Part shown: one piece after another, positions 48,831-49,620 of the stretch | How positions within the stretch are numbered: position 1 is the stretch's first letter | How the letters are laid out: each line of letters opens with the position of its first letter | Assembly: GCF_001644225.1 (NCBI RefSeq) | Contig: NZ_LSTV01000002.1 | Span: 81,547-131,166 of the forward strand | Source: Microbacterium oleivorans | GTDB lineage: Bacteria > Actinomycetota > Actinomycetes > Actinomycetales > Microbacteriaceae | DNA: 49,620 nt | Direction of reading: 5' to 3' | Notes under the pieces: model-generated | What the model saw: only the letters and a program-made list of their open reading frames with translations | Databases searched by the model: none | What the model was told of the DNA's origin: nothing | Position numbers and translations under genes: made by a program

Positions 48831-49620
48831 ATGACGGATGCGGCGGAAACCCCCGGTGGCGAGGACTATCTCGCTGCCCTGGCAGGGGTCGTTGCGGACG
48901 TCGGGGATCTCGAGCGTCGGATGGCCGGCGTGCAGATCGAGCAACTGCGTGTCCTCGCTGCGGCGGGGCGGTTGGCCGAAGCGCAGACCGCGCAACGCAA
49001 CGCGCGTGTGCAGGTCCACGACATGGCGTTGCGGTCGATCGCGGCGGAGGTCGGCGGTGTGATGCGGGTGACTGACCGGACCGTCCAACGGCGGATCGGT
49101 GAAGCGCGGACTCTGGTCGAAGGGTTCCCAGCGACTGTTGAGGCGTGGGAGCAGGGGCGGATTGTCCGGGGCCATGCGATCGCGATCGTCGAGACCGGGA
49201 CGACCCTGCCGGCGGAGATGTGGGCGGAGTTCGAACGGGTCGCGATCTCACGGTGCGAGCGTGATACTCCGAACCGGGTGCGCGGCGAGTTGGAGATCCT
49301 CGCCCATCGGATGCATCCTCGTTCTTTCGCGGAGCGGCATGAGGAAGCTGCCGCTGGGCGGTGCGTGCGGATCGTGCCCGGACGAGACGGGATGAGCGAC
49401 GTGATCGCAACCGTCTCGACGGTGGTTGCCGAAGGGATTCACGATCGGCTCACGCAGCAGGCCAGGGCGATCATCGACACCCGCGACGAACGCGCCGCTG
49501 CGCGCGGCGGTGCTGGTGTCGCGTTCGGGGAAGCCGCCACGACGGGCAAGACGGACGGCGGCACTGACGGCGATCGCGACGATGCCGTCACCGTGATCGC
49601 GACAGATCAGCGCTCCACCG
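48831..49620 (+). CDS. DUF222 (13E12-repeat/HNH-type) protein, C-terminus cut by window end
   Basis: ATG 48831, open to the last base (263 codons). It begins MTDAAETPGGEDYLAALAG and matches the left-hand gene almost throughout; differences cluster at residues 26-40 and in the linker near 240-255, where it is two codons longer. The helical DUF222 domain is present; an HNH domain is expected beyond the edge. The last 44 bases of the window are the exact complement of the first 44. No ribosome site better than GCAGGT; function unknown. Confidence 0.85.
   Translation, partial: MTDAAETPGGEDYLAALAGVVADVGDLERRMAGVQIEQLRVLAAAGRLAEAQTAQRNARVQVHDMALRSIAAEVGGVMRVTDRTVQRRIGEARTLVEGFPATVEAWEQGRIVRGHAIAIVETGTTLPAEMWAEFERVAISRCERDTPNRVRGELEILAHRMHPRSFAERHEEAAAGRCVRIVPGRDGMSDVIATVSTVVAEGIHDRLTQQARAIIDTRDERAAARGGAGVAFGEAATTGKTDGGTDGDRDDAVTVIATDQRST

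Overview
The window reads as a high-G+C actinobacterial chromosome segment, most likely from Microbacterium or a close relative in the Microbacteriaceae. The reasons are the strong G/C third-position bias, short gaps and 4-base start/stop overlaps, gene families typical of that group (DUF222/13E12 genes, a DUF5107-TPR protein, a type III PKS with a UbiA partner), and a heavily over-used heptamer GGATGCC/GGCATCC. Both ends of the window stop at the same base inside two inverted copies of one DUF222 gene. The window is therefore probably a whole contig that broke in a repeat, and nothing should be inferred about what lies outside it.

Layout. 1-784: truncated DUF222 gene (minus strand). 1.1-10.0 kb: a sugar-acid locus with a divergent M24-like protein and LacI regulator, followed by a tightly overlapping six-gene operon (Gfo/Idh oxidoreductase, uronate-dehydrogenase-like protein, enolase-superfamily dehydratase, KdgD, aldehyde dehydrogenase, SxxK serine hydrolase) that could take a uronate to 2-oxoglutarate. 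10.3-11.1 kb: two small envelope proteins. 11.1-16.6 kb: an AraC regulator divergent from a DUF5107-TPR protein and a cellulase-like glycosidase. 16.8-24.4 kb: a secreted rhamnogalacturonan lyase (PL11), a LacI-type rhamnose regulator, and rhaM-rhaI-esterase-rhaB. Pectic rhamnogalacturonan I consists of alternating galacturonate and rhamnose, so the first 24 kb can be read as a pectin-backbone programme: cleave outside, then burn both sugars inside. The rhamnulose-1-phosphate aldolase and all sugar transporters are absent and must be elsewhere.

24.4-44.8 kb is mostly housekeeping and stress genes: MATE exporter, AAA ATPase, lipoprotein, RNA methyltransferase, manganese transporter mntH with mntR, an SDR, pyrE, exonuclease III, a two-component system, an FMN reductase, an ABC exporter, a Ser/Thr kinase, a GH15 enzyme divergent from a G6PDH-like gene, a nitroreductase and a membrane protein. 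44.9-48.7 kb is a compact specialised-metabolism cluster: type III PKS, methyltransferase and FAD monooxygenase, convergent with a UbiA prenyltransferase. 48.8 kb to the end is the second DUF222 gene.

Regulation seen directly: two AAAACGTTTCCT operators for the first LacI protein; two near-identical TGAATCGTKTCA operators linking the RG lyase to the rha operon; a TTTTCGG-4-CCGAAAA palindrome over the mntH start; and many start codons lying 5-7 bases after a TAnnnT box, which implies leaderless mRNAs.

The most unusual signal is non-coding. At least five intergenic palindromic elements, belonging to three sequence families, share one geometry: two direct units spaced exactly 19 nt apart face two inverted units spaced exactly 19 nt apart, in 77-82 nt. 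A fourth family (two elements near 19.2-19.4 kb) shows the 19-nt period only partly.
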